Assembly: GCA_947177825.1 (NCBI GenBank)
Contig: CAMWWA010000002.1
Span: forward strand, 1 to 21,514
Direction of reading: 5' to 3'
DNA: 21,514 bases
DNA from: an uncultured Clostridia bacterium
GTDB lineage: Bacteria > Bacillota > Clostridia > Christensenellales > Borkfalkiaceae
Shown: piece after piece, positions 14,277 to 21,468 of the stretch
Position numbering within the stretch: position 1 is the first letter of the stretch
Layout of the letters: each line of letters begins with the position of its first letter
Program-made: the position numbers and the translations under genes
The notes under the pieces: model-generated
The model's database searches: none
Seen by the model: only the letters and a program-made list of their open reading frames with translations
Told to the model about the DNA's origin: nothing

Positions 14277-14668
14277 TGCAAATTTTACAGCTATGCGCGG
14301 TTGCGGTAATCACGGCAATCTGCGCGCTTATTTTAAAATCGCAAAAATCCGATCTGGTTCCGTTGTGCGTAACTGCCGGCGGCATAATTTTAATTCTGTG
14401 CGGATTCGATTATCTTTCGGAAAGCCTTGCGTTTATAAAGCAGTTTTCCGAACAGACAAATATAGACAAATCCGTAATAAGGATAATTTTCAAGGTCGTG
14501 GGAGTGGGCTATCTTATCGAGCTGACTGCAAGTTCGGTTAAAGATTTGGGGTTCGAATCGGTTGCAGATAAGTTGGTTTTATGCGGAAAAATCGTTATAT
14601 TCGTAATGTCGGTTCCAATCTTACAATCTCTCTTCGGCGTAATCGTAAAGCTGATACAGCTAACCTGA
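14276..14668 (+). CDS. spoIIIAD: Stage III sporulation protein AD (SpoIIIAD)
   Basis: The 130-residue multi-pass membrane protein matches SpoIIIAD in length and layout: three to four hydrophobic segments (about 3-20, 29-46, 65-85, 100-128), with the conserved-looking stretch IIFKVVGVGYLIELTASSVKDLG (spoken of here in parts: KVVGVGYLIE and SSVKDLG) and a terminal IVIFVMSVPILQSLF. It starts on the last base of the spoIIIAC stop. The protein belongs to the inner-membrane platform of the feeding channel together with AC and AE. The next gene, spoIIIAE, as read from its only ATG, begins 88 bases inside this gene. Confidence 0.9.
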   Translation: MQILQLCAVAVITAICALILKSQKSDLVPLCVTAGGIILILCGFDYLSESLAFIKQFSEQTNIDKSVIRIIFKVVGVGYLIELTASSVKDLGFESVADKLVLCGKIVIFVMSVPILQSLFGVIVKLIQLT

Positions 14669-15846
14669 TAAGAATTACTTTCAAACTTTTAATAATTCTT
14701 ATTATTTTTACTTTGCCGCTCCTAATCGGCGGAACGGTAGTTGCGTTTGCCGACGAAGGCGCCAAGCTCAATGAAAATATAGCCTCAATTTTAGACAGTC
14801 TGGACTTGACCGAAATTCAGAAATATCTTGACGAATACGGCAACGATTATATTTTCAGCTTCGGCGATACGGCAAAGGAGATTGTCGAGTACCTTTTAAA
14901 TGGCAACCTGGGCGTAAACTACAAGGATTACATAAGCGAACTGCTTTCCGTACTTTTCAGTAAGGTTACGACAATGATTCCCGCGTTTGCACAGGTTGTG
15001 GCAATTTCGATACTGTGTGCCGTAGCGTCTGATTCCGAGGGCGGAATAATAGGTAAAACGACGGCAAAGGTAATCCGTCTTGCCTGCGTGTCGCTTATCC
15101 TGCTTATCTTGTCGTCAATGTTATTCGGCATAGTCTCTTCGTCGGTCAAATGTGTAACGAACATAAAACGTCAAGTGGAAATAATTACGCCCGTTCTGGT
15201 TACGCTGTCGGTTCTGACGGGCGGAGGAGAAGCGGGAGCAATATATCAACCGTCGGCACTGTTTTTAAGCGGCGGCGCCATAGAGATAGTAAGCGGATTT
15301 ATTTTTCCCGCAACGCTTGCCGTTATCGTATTGAATTTTACCTCTAAAATAAATACCGAAATATCTTTCACGGGAGTTGCTTCGCTTATAAAATCGGTAA
15401 TGAAGTGGGTGATAGGCATCACCGTAACGATTTTCGGACTGTTCATCACGGTGCAGAGCACGGCTTCGTCGCTCTTTAACGGAATATTCTTTAAAGTAAC
15501 AAAATACCTTGTCGGCAATTCAGTGCCTATCGTCGGCAACTTTTTATCCGCCGGAGTGGATATGGTCGTAATGTCCGGCACTGTCGTCAGAAGCTCGCTG
15601 GGAATAATGGGCATAGTACTGTTACTCGGCGAAGTAATGCAGCCGATAATCCTGCTTGCCTCGTTTTCTATAATGTTGAAGATAACGGCGGCAATTGCGC
15701 AGCCGTTGGGCGAGAAAACGCTTTACGCGTTGTTTTCCGATTTTTCCAAAGACGTGGAATACCTGATTGCCGGCATACTCATGGTGGCGTTCCTGTATTT
15801 CCTTGTCGTAATGCTGATTATAAATTCTACTTACGCATTCCTATGA
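14581..15846 (+). CDS. spoIIIAE: Stage III sporulation protein AE (SpoIIIAE)
   Basis: The 421-residue frame encodes a signal-like N-terminus (hydrophobic segment at about 36-55 ending VVAFADEG, a plausible signal peptidase site), an extracytoplasmic helical region (60-110), then about seven to eight membrane helices, including FSKVTTMIPAFAQVVAIS, VEIITPVLVTLSVLTGGG and QSTASSLFNGIFFKVTKY (the strongly conserved VGNSVPIVGNFLSAG follows). This is the family that resembles permease-like channel components. The start is uncertain: ATG 14581 lies 88 bases inside spoIIIAD without a Shine-Dalgarno and gives an Arg/Lys-rich 28-residue extension. A CTG (14665) or ATA (14668) at the spoIIIAD stop would give a normal signal peptide. 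The stop overlaps the spoIIIAF start (ATGA). Confidence 0.92.
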   Translation: MRKNRYIRNVGSNLTISLRRNRKADTANLIRITFKLLIILIIFTLPLLIGGTVVAFADEGAKLNENIASILDSLDLTEIQKYLDEYGNDYIFSFGDTAKEIVEYLLNGNLGVNYKDYISELLSVLFSKVTTMIPAFAQVVAISILCAVASDSEGGIIGKTTAKVIRLACVSLILLILSSMLFGIVSSSVKCVTNIKRQVEIITPVLVTLSVLTGGGEAGAIYQPSALFLSGGAIEIVSGFIFPATLAVIVLNFTSKINTEISFTGVASLIKSVMKWVIGITVTIFGLFITVQSTASSLFNGIFFKVTKYLVGNSVPIVGNFLSAGVDMVVMSGTVVRSSLGIMGIVLLLGEVMQPIILLASFSIMLKITAAIAQPLGEKTLYALFSDFSKDVEYLIAGILMVAFLYFLVVMLIINSTYAFL

Positions 15847-16274
15847 AAGCATATTTATTGACCGCCGTCGGCGTAATTTTTCTTACGGTAATAGTCAGTT
15901 TTATAGTGCCGGAGGGCAAGCTCAAAAAGAGCGTAAATTTTGTTCTGCGGCTGGTCAGCATTTGCGTATTGATTCAGCCCGTAACTAAAATTTTTACCTT
16001 TACGCCGGAAAAGGAAAGCGCCGCGTACGACTACACATATGTGTGCCAGGTATATTCGCAAAACCAAAGCCAACTGGTAACCCAAAAGCTAAAAGACGAC
16101 CTTAACGTCGATTGCGTGTGCGCCGTGGAAATTGTTTACGACGGTACTCAAATCAAGGAAAACGGCGTTACTGTAGAAGGAAATTTCGAAAGTGTACAAA
16201 CTATTCGGACAATTACGGAATATTTGGAGGGCTTGGGCTATATACATATAACAGTAAATGAAAAAGCTGACTGA
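15843..16274 (+). CDS. spoIIIAF: Stage III sporulation protein AF (SpoIIIAF)
   Basis: The 143-residue protein has two N-terminal membrane helices (about 4-22 and 33-50, around VSFIVPEGKLKKSVNFVLRL, the family signature P-GK---V-----L) and a soluble extracytoplasmic domain (about 75-140) that reads as a small alpha/beta ring-building motif. B. subtilis SpoIIIAF is about 206 residues, so the soluble part is reduced here. Start ATGA overlaps the spoIIIAE stop; its last 17 bases overlap spoIIIAG. It is part of the ring system that spans the intermembrane space between mother cell and forespore. Confidence 0.88.
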   Translation: MKAYLLTAVGVIFLTVIVSFIVPEGKLKKSVNFVLRLVSICVLIQPVTKIFTFTPEKESAAYDYTYVCQVYSQNQSQLVTQKLKDDLNVDCVCAVEIVYDGTQIKENGVTVEGNFESVQTIRTITEYLEGLGYIHITVNEKAD

Positions 16275-16620
16275 ATACTTCAAAGAACACAAAAAGATAT
16301 TATTGATATCGGTACTGCTGATAGTTCTGATAGCTCTTGCATTTGCGCTATACGGAAGCAAAAACAAAGTTACGAATACTTCGGCAATAAGCAGCGATAT
16401 GTCGGCAAGCGAAATAAAGCTGACGCGCATTCTTTCGGAAATAGACGGAGTGGGTAAAGCCGAAGTAATGATAAACGAAAGCGAAAAAGGCGTGGAGGGA
16501 GTTATTATCGTATGCGAGGGCGCATATAACATAATGACGCGCAACGATATTCTTAACGCGGTGACAACCGCTTTTAAAGTTGAAAAAAATAATATAGCGA
16601 TATACGCTATGAACAAATAA
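16258..16620 (+). CDS. spoIIIAG: Stage III sporulation protein AG (SpoIIIAG), minimal form
   Basis: The 120-residue protein has one transmembrane helix (about 13-32), a short linker, then a ring-building motif: LTRILSEIDGVGKAEVMI (55-72), VEGVIIVCEGAYN (79-91), and a final helix-strand (ILNAVTTAFKVEKNNIAIYAM). These three blocks are the conserved SpoIIIAG core. B. subtilis SpoIIIAG is about 229 residues and carries a long insertion between the first strand and the GVLVVAKGA-like block, which builds the beta-triangle of its large ring. Here the two blocks are joined by about seven residues (NESEKGV), so that insertion is missing. The start overlaps spoIIIAF by 17 bases. The missing part is not a frameshift: the frame is continuous and ends naturally after the core. 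Confidence 0.9.
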   Translation: MKKLTEYFKEHKKILLISVLLIVLIALAFALYGSKNKVTNTSAISSDMSASEIKLTRILSEIDGVGKAEVMINESEKGVEGVIIVCEGAYNIMTRNDILNAVTTAFKVEKNNIAIYAMNK

Positions 16621-16631
16621 GGAGATTAAAA

Positions 16632-17117
16632 ATGACCAAAAAGAAGAAGATTATCATCATGTCCTCACTGGTGCTCTTGCTCGCAGTAACCGCCGTACTC
16701 AACGTACTGCTTGTAAGCCGCCGAACCGAAGCTCAGGCTGACGCAATGCAGACCGCGAACTACTTCACGTCCTTCCGCGCAGAAAGAACTTCCAAGAGAA
16801 GCCAGGAAATCCTGCAGATTGACAGCATATTAGACAAGTATGAAGCAGGCAGCGAAAAGTATGAAAGCGCAACCGACATGAAGCTTAAAATCGTAGGCAT
16901 CATGGAAAACGAACTCGTAATCGAAACCATGATAAAGTCCCTCGGCTTCTCCGACGCTGTCGTATCCATCGGTATGGAATCGGACAACGTAAACGTGTTC
17001 ATCAACACCAACGAGCTTGACACCGCGGCAGCGCTCTCCATTTACAATCTTTTGAGAAACGAGCTGGGCGTTCCCGCAACCAACATAATAATAATGCCCG
17101 TATACACACAAATTTAA
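16632..17117 (+). CDS. spoIIIAH: SpoIIIAH-like stage III sporulation protein
   Basis: The 161-residue single-pass protein (transmembrane helix about 8-27) has an extracytoplasmic coiled region (FRAERTSKRSQEILQIDSIL) and a C-terminal ring-building motif (KLKIVGIMENELVIETMIKS to NIIIMPVY, about 83-158), related to secretin-type YscJ/FliF rings. In B. subtilis it binds forespore SpoIIQ to form the channel; the B. subtilis protein is 218 residues, so this one is shorter in the linker. It does not overlap spoIIIAG; it has its own AAGGAGA 7-8 bases before the ATG, and its codons (Phe ttc, Asn aac nearly throughout) differ from the AT-rich choices in spoIIIAA-AG, suggesting stronger translation. Last gene of the operon; no terminator is visible before the next promoter. 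Confidence 0.9.
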   Translation: MTKKKKIIIMSSLVLLLAVTAVLNVLLVSRRTEAQADAMQTANYFTSFRAERTSKRSQEILQIDSILDKYEAGSEKYESATDMKLKIVGIMENELVIETMIKSLGFSDAVVSIGMESDNVNVFINTNELDTAAALSIYNLLRNELGVPATNIIIMPVYTQI

Positions 17118-17127
17118 TTGTAAGCAG

Positions 17128-17156
17128 TTGCAAAATCCTGCAATATGTGGTATACT
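17128..17156 (+). promoter_or_regulatory. Sigma-A promoter of the asp23-nusB-folD-ispA-dxs operon
   Basis: TTGCAA (17128-17133) and TATACT (17151-17156) are separated by 17 bases, with an extended -10 TG at 17148-17149. A second possible -10, TATAAT at 17170-17175 with its own TGA extension, lacks a -35 and would start the RNA almost at the Shine-Dalgarno. This promoter lets the housekeeping genes run independently of sporulation-specific transcription from spoIIIA. Confidence 0.75.
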
Positions 17157-17195
17157 AACTAAAAGATGATATAATCGTCTTTAAGGAGTATATTT

Positions 17196-17531
17196 ATGGC
17201 ACATATCAGACATGACCCGACGTCTACTCAGAAAGGTAAAATCTCATATAATTCGGGCATAGTTATCGGCATTGTTGCCTTAGCAATCGGTGAAGTGGAA
17301 GGCGTAAGTCTTCTGAACACCAAAAATAAGGGAATCAAACTCAACTTTGACAAGGAAGGCATTATTGCCGATATAGGAGTTAAGGTTGAATACGGATATA
17401 ACGTTCCTTCGCTTGCTTTCAGAATTCAGCAGTCGATTAAGCACAACGTTGAATCGATGACCAATTACAAAGTGGCAAAGGTGGACGTTCACGTACAGGA
17501 CGTCGATTTCCCCGAAAACCCTGCAATTTAA
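17196..17531 (+). CDS. Asp23/Gls24 family protein (YqhY-like)
   Basis: The 111-residue protein matches the Asp23/Gls24 domain: GKISYNSGIVIGIVALAIGEVEGV (in parts: GKISYN, IVALAIGEVEGV), IADIGVKVEYGYNVPSLAFRIQQSIK, and the terminal VHVQDVDF. It has no signal peptide or transmembrane helix, so it is cytoplasmic. The position before nusB and after spoIIIA corresponds to yqhY of B. subtilis, a paralogue associated there with acetyl-CoA carboxylase (accB-accC next door); those two genes are not present here. The start is supported by AAGGAG at 17183-17188, 7 bases upstream. The good promoter directly before it and a hairpin after it suggest higher expression than the downstream genes. Confidence 0.92.
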   Translation: MAHIRHDPTSTQKGKISYNSGIVIGIVALAIGEVEGVSLLNTKNKGIKLNFDKEGIIADIGVKVEYGYNVPSLAFRIQQSIKHNVESMTNYKVAKVDVHVQDVDFPENPAI

Positions 17532-17545
17532 ACTGCATACTAAAT

Positions 17546-17580
17546 TATTCCCTTAATAACTTTAAGGGAATATTTATATT
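17546..17580 (+). terminator. Hairpin between asp23-like and nusB, possible partial terminator
   Basis: An 11-bp perfect stem (TATTCCCTTAA 17546-17556 with its complement 17562-17572, loop taact) is followed by TTTATATTT. Only three G-C pairs and a broken T-run point to incomplete termination or attenuation before nusB, which has no evident promoter of its own. Confidence 0.5.
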
Positions 17581-17591
17581 TAAGGTAAACT

Positions 17592-17993
17592 ATGAGAACC
17601 ATTGCAAGAGAAACACTGTTCAAAATTATTTATTCATCCCAGTTTTCCGACGGAATTGACGGCGAGCTTAAAACCTCGCTCTATAAATCAAACGAACTGA
17701 CCGCGGACGATATCAGCTATTGCGAAAGCGTTTTAAAGGTTATTTGCGAACGTAAGGAGGAGTTGATTGCCATTCTGGATAAACACTCTGTATCGTTCCC
17801 CGAAAAGCGTATTTTTCCATCTGACAGAAGTATCCTTCTGATAGGACTTGCGGAAATACTCTATTTTGACGATATACCCGATAAGGTCTCATTAAACGAG
17901 GCGGCGAACATAGCTTCTAAATATTCGTCCGCGAAGAGCGCAACTTTTATCACGGGTATTCTTTCAACGGTAGCTGGAGGCAAAAATGTATAA
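17592..17993 (+). CDS. nusB: Transcription antitermination factor NusB
   Basis: The 133-residue all-helical protein opens with MRTIARETLFKIIYSSQF, the NusB RNA-binding arginine-rich start (R--ARE--F--LY--), and ends with the family block SILLIGLAEILYFDDIPDKV, SLNEAANIASKYSSAKSATFITGILSTVA. NusB binds boxA RNA with NusE (S10) and supports rRNA transcription. The start is set by TTAAGG just upstream and by homology to the N-terminal helix. It overlaps folD by 8 bases, so both are translated together. The order asp23-like, nusB, folD is as in B. subtilis. Confidence 0.93.
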   Translation: MRTIARETLFKIIYSSQFSDGIDGELKTSLYKSNELTADDISYCESVLKVICERKEELIAILDKHSVSFPEKRIFPSDRSILLIGLAEILYFDDIPDKVSLNEAANIASKYSSAKSATFITGILSTVAGGKNV

Positions 17994-18843
17994 ATTGATT
18001 GACGGAAAAGCGCACTCTGCGGCAATCCGCGGTGAAATAGCCGAAAGGGTTAAGGTTTTCAAACAAACATACGGCGGCGAAGTCGGGCTTGCGGTTGTTC
18101 TCGTTGGTAACGACTCCGCGTCGCAGGTTTACGTAAGAAATAAAATCAAGGGATGCGAAGAGGTTGGAATTAAGTCGTACGCTTATTACCTGCCCGAAGA
18201 ATCTACGCAGGAGCAAGTTGAGGAACTGGTTGAAGAGCTGGTTGAAAACCGGGCGGTTCACGGCATACTCGTGCAGTTGCCCTTGCCCAGGCATCTCAAC
18301 GCGGAAAAGATATTAAAGCTTATTCCCGAAAGTAAGGACGTGGACGGCTTCTGCGAGGAAAATATAGGCAATCTGTGTATGAACCGCAAGTGCCTGGTTG
18401 CCTGCACACCGAACGGCGTAATGAAGATGCTCGAGCGTGAGGGCATTGATTTAAAGGGTAAGAATGCGGTTGTTATCGGTAGGTCGAACATAGTCGGAAA
18501 GCCTATGGCAATGCTTCTTTTAAACGCCGACGCGACAGTGACCGTCTGCCATAGCAAAACGCGCAATTTAAAGGAAATCTGCTCAACCGCAGACGTTCTT
18601 GTGGCGGCGATAGGCAGGGCCAAATTCGTTACGGCGGATATGGTGAAGGACGGCGCCGTGGTAATTGACGTCGGCATGGACAGAGATGAAAACGGCAAAC
18701 TGTGCGGCGACGTCGATTTTGAAAACGTTAAAGACAAGTGTTCGTATATAACGCCCGTGCCCGGTGGCGTCGGACCTATGACGATAACTATGCTGTTGTA
18801 CAATACCATTACCGCAGCGGAAAGGAGCCGTACAGTTGGCTGA
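17986..18843 (+). CDS. folD: Bifunctional methylenetetrahydrofolate dehydrogenase/cyclohydrolase FolD
   Basis: The 285-residue protein interconverts 5,10-methylene-, methenyl- and 10-formyl-tetrahydrofolate. Catalytic Tyr49 and Lys53 sit in YVRNKIKGCEEVGI; other family blocks are GILVQLPLP, KDVDGFCEENIGNL, the NADP-binding VIGRSNIVGKPMAMLLL, VCHSKT, VIDVGM and the terminal TPVPGGVGPMTITML. All expected motifs are intact and the length is normal. The start lies 8 bases inside nusB with GGAGG at 17974-17978. Its stop overlaps ispA by 8 bases; in B. subtilis xseA and xseB sit at this junction, but here they are absent. Confidence 0.96.
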   Translation: MYKLIDGKAHSAAIRGEIAERVKVFKQTYGGEVGLAVVLVGNDSASQVYVRNKIKGCEEVGIKSYAYYLPEESTQEQVEELVEELVENRAVHGILVQLPLPRHLNAEKILKLIPESKDVDGFCEENIGNLCMNRKCLVACTPNGVMKMLEREGIDLKGKNAVVIGRSNIVGKPMAMLLLNADATVTVCHSKTRNLKEICSTADVLVAAIGRAKFVTADMVKDGAVVIDVGMDRDENGKLCGDVDFENVKDKCSYITPVPGGVGPMTITMLLYNTITAAERSRTVG

Positions 18844-19717
18844 CAATTTTGATTTGAAATACGAAGAGTTCAGAAGTTATTTCAACGGTGAACTCGAAAA
18901 AATTTTAGAAGAAATTTCTACGGTACCGCAGGTTTTAGGCGACAGTATGAAATACAGCCTTAAGCTCGGCGGAAAACGCATACGCCCCGTACTTATGTAT
19001 GCCGTCGGCGAAGTGCTGGGTGTTGAAAGGCAGAGGTTGACGCCCTTTGCAAGCGCGCTGGAATTTATTCATACTTATTCGCTCATTCACGACGATTTGC
19101 CCGAAATGGACAACGACGATTTCAGGCGCGGCAAGCCTTCCAATCACAAAGTGTATGGTGCGGCAAACGCCGTTCTTGCGGGCGACGGACTTTTAAATAC
19201 CGCATATTCGATTCTTTTAGGTGAAAGTTTTAAGGGAAACGAATATATTTCCGCGGCAAAATTTATTTGCGACGCGGCCGGCATCTACGGTATGATTGCA
19301 GGACAGTCCGCTGATATTTTGCACGAAAAGGACGAAAATGCCGACGAGGATACTCTGAACTACATTTATGAAAACAAGACGGCTAAGCTGCTTATTGCCG
19401 CGGTAACCGTGCCTTCGGTTTTAAATGGCGGAGCATATTATTCGGAACTGAAAGAGTTCGGCAGAAAGCTGGGGTATTTATTCCAGTTGACTGACGACAT
19501 TCTCGACGCATGCGGAAGCTTTGATAAACTGGGAAAGACCACGGGTAAAGACGCCGCGGAAGATAAGCTGACTGCCGTTAAACTTTACGGCATAGACGGG
19601 TGCAGACTGCGCGTAGACGTTGTCGGCGACGACTGCCATAAAATTTTGGACGGATTGCAGGGTGACGTGCAGTTTTTACACGATTTGGTAAACTTTGTTA
19701 AGTCGAGATTAAATTGA
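18836..19717 (+). CDS. ispA: Polyprenyl (farnesyl) diphosphate synthase IspA
   Basis: The 293-residue trans-prenyltransferase has GGKRIRP (45-51), the first aspartate motif HDDLPEMDNDD (Asp86, Asp87, Asp92) followed by RRGKPSNH, GQSADILHEK (157-166), KTAKL, and the second motif QLTDDILD (Asp220, Asp221, Asp224). The two-residue insertion in the first motif and the aromatic residue five places before it (Tyr81) are those of bacterial farnesyl diphosphate synthases, so C15 product is likely. The TTG start is decided by AAAGGAG (18821-18827), 8 bases away; no ATG fits. It overlaps folD by 8 bases and precedes dxs, so two isoprenoid genes stand together. Confidence 0.94.
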   Translation: MADNFDLKYEEFRSYFNGELEKILEEISTVPQVLGDSMKYSLKLGGKRIRPVLMYAVGEVLGVERQRLTPFASALEFIHTYSLIHDDLPEMDNDDFRRGKPSNHKVYGAANAVLAGDGLLNTAYSILLGESFKGNEYISAAKFICDAAGIYGMIAGQSADILHEKDENADEDTLNYIYENKTAKLLIAAVTVPSVLNGGAYYSELKEFGRKLGYLFQLTDDILDACGSFDKLGKTTGKDAAEDKLTAVKLYGIDGCRLRVDVVGDDCHKILDGLQGDVQFLHDLVNFVKSRLN

Positions 19718-19731
19718 CGGGTGAGTGATTA

Positions 19732-21468
19732 ATGCCTGAGTTTAGCACAACCGATATTAAAAACTTCACAAAAGACGAGCTGAAAAATCTTTGTGAGCGG
19801 TTGAGAGAAAAAATTAAATCGACGGTTATGCATAAGGGAGGACATTTGTCCTCCAATTTAGGCGTTATCGAACTTACCGTTGCGCTTCACTACGTTTTCG
19901 ATTTTCCCGAAGATAAGCTGATTTTTGACGTGGGGCACCAATGCTATGCGCATAAGCTCCTTTCCGGTCGTGAAGATAAATTCGATACGTTAAGGCAGCG
20001 CGGCGGAATTTCGGGTTTTCCCAAGAGGGAAGAGAGCGAATACGACTGCTATAATACCGGGCACGCGGGAACGTCCGTTTCGGCGGCTCTGGGATTTGCC
20101 AAAGCGCGCGATATACGCGGTGAAAACTTTAACGTAATCTCTTTAATCGGTGACGGTTCGTTTAACAACGGCTTAGTTTACGAAGCTTTTAACAGTTTAC
20201 GACCGCTAAATACTAATATTTTGGTTATTTTAAACGATAACGGTATGTCAATATCGCCGACGGTCGGCAGTATGCATGAATATCTCGAACAGCTCAGCCG
20301 TGACGACGTTCACCGCCAAAAGGTTGAAAAGCACTCAAATATTTTCGAAAGATTCGGCTTTTCATACGACGGCGTTTACGACGGAAACGACCTTGAATGT
20401 ATGATAAACAAGCTGACCGAAATAAAGGAAAAGCTTAAAACGCAGTCGGTTATTTTACATATATTAACAAAGAAAGGGAAAGGATATTCCTTCTGCGAAG
20501 AGCATCCGCAGCAAACGCACGGCATCACAGGCAATGAAAAGAGCGTTGCGCAGTCATATTCTGATGTATTCGGAAAAACGCTTACCGAGCTGGCAGCAAA
20601 AGATAAATCCATAGTCGCCGTTACCGCGGCAATGACGCCAAGTCTGGGACTTTCCGACTTCTTTGAAAAATATCCCGACAGAGCTATCGACGTCGGAATT
20701 TGCGAGGAGCACGCAACCATACTTTGCGCGTCGCTTGCGGCGCAGGGCTTGAAGCCTTATTACGCCGTGTATTCAACCTTTTTGCAGCGTTCTTTCGACG
20801 AAATAATAATTGATATTTGCAGTCAACGTTTGCCGGTTACGCTGTGTATTGACAGGGCGGGAATATCGGGAGAGGACGGAGAAACCCATCAGGGAGTATT
20901 CGATTTATCCTTTTTAAATATGATTCCCGAGTTGACGATTGCCGTGCCTAAGGACGTAAACGAATTGCGGCAGATGGTTATTGCCAGCGCGCATTTCAGC
21001 GGTCCGCTTGCAATTCGCTATCCCAAGGAATGCAACACTGTATTTGAAAGTGAAGAAAAGGAACTGCATATAGGCAATTGGGAGATTCTGAAACGCGGTA
21101 ACGGTAGCGTTGCTATATTAGCGTGCGGTGAAAGAGCGGTTAGCCTGGCTTTTGAGGTTAGCGAGGAACTCCATAACAGCGGAGTAAAACCTACGGTAGT
21201 TAACGCCCGCTTTGTCAAACCGCTTGACATCAACACTATAAACAGTCTAAAAGAAAATCTCGTTATAACGCTTGAGGATAATCAGCTGATAGGCGGATTC
21301 GGAAGTAGCGTGAGCGCATATTTTTCGGATAACAAAGACGTACGCGTTAAAAATTTTGCTTATGCCGATAAATTTATACCACACGGTACGGCAAAGGAGC
21401 TGGCGGAAGAATTCGGATTGAGCAAGTCGGCAATTGTAGGTTACATATTGAAAAATGCGGTTAGATAA
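19732..21468 (+). CDS. dxs: 1-deoxy-D-xylulose-5-phosphate synthase Dxs
   Basis: The 578-residue thiamine-diphosphate enzyme makes DXP from pyruvate and glyceraldehyde 3-phosphate, the first MEP-pathway step. Motifs: GGHLSSNLGV, DVGHQCYAHKLLSGR, SGFPKREESEYD, the ThDP/Mg site GDGSFNNG to LNDNGMSISPTVG, the catalytic glutamate in ICEEHA, and DRAGISGEDGETHQGVFDLS. Family members are usually ~620 residues; the shortfall lies in the flexible stretch after SPTVG, where YLEQLSRDDVHRQKVEK leads quickly to FERFGFSYDGVYDG. The start has only a weak GGTGAG upstream and lies 14 bases after ispA. The stop is overlapped 14 bases by the next gene. Confidence 0.95.
   Translation: MPEFSTTDIKNFTKDELKNLCERLREKIKSTVMHKGGHLSSNLGVIELTVALHYVFDFPEDKLIFDVGHQCYAHKLLSGREDKFDTLRQRGGISGFPKREESEYDCYNTGHAGTSVSAALGFAKARDIRGENFNVISLIGDGSFNNGLVYEAFNSLRPLNTNILVILNDNGMSISPTVGSMHEYLEQLSRDDVHRQKVEKHSNIFERFGFSYDGVYDGNDLECMINKLTEIKEKLKTQSVILHILTKKGKGYSFCEEHPQQTHGITGNEKSVAQSYSDVFGKTLTELAAKDKSIVAVTAAMTPSLGLSDFFEKYPDRAIDVGICEEHATILCASLAAQGLKPYYAVYSTFLQRSFDEIIIDICSQRLPVTLCIDRAGISGEDGETHQGVFDLSFLNMIPELTIAVPKDVNELRQMVIASAHFSGPLAIRYPKECNTVFESEEKELHIGNWEILKRGNGSVAILACGERAVSLAFEVSEELHNSGVKPTVVNARFVKPLDINTINSLKENLVITLEDNQLIGGFGSSVSAYFSDNKDVRVKNFAYADKFIPHGTAKELAEEFGLSKSAIVGYILKNAVR

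Noticed and set aside
17128..17143. Small hairpin TTGCA-N6-TGCAA as a terminator of the spoIIIA operon
   Set aside because: Only 5 bp, no T-run, and it coincides with the -35 of a good promoter.
18258..18809. 183-codon minus-strand frame inside folD
   Set aside because: Complement shadow of folD; no motif or start signal.
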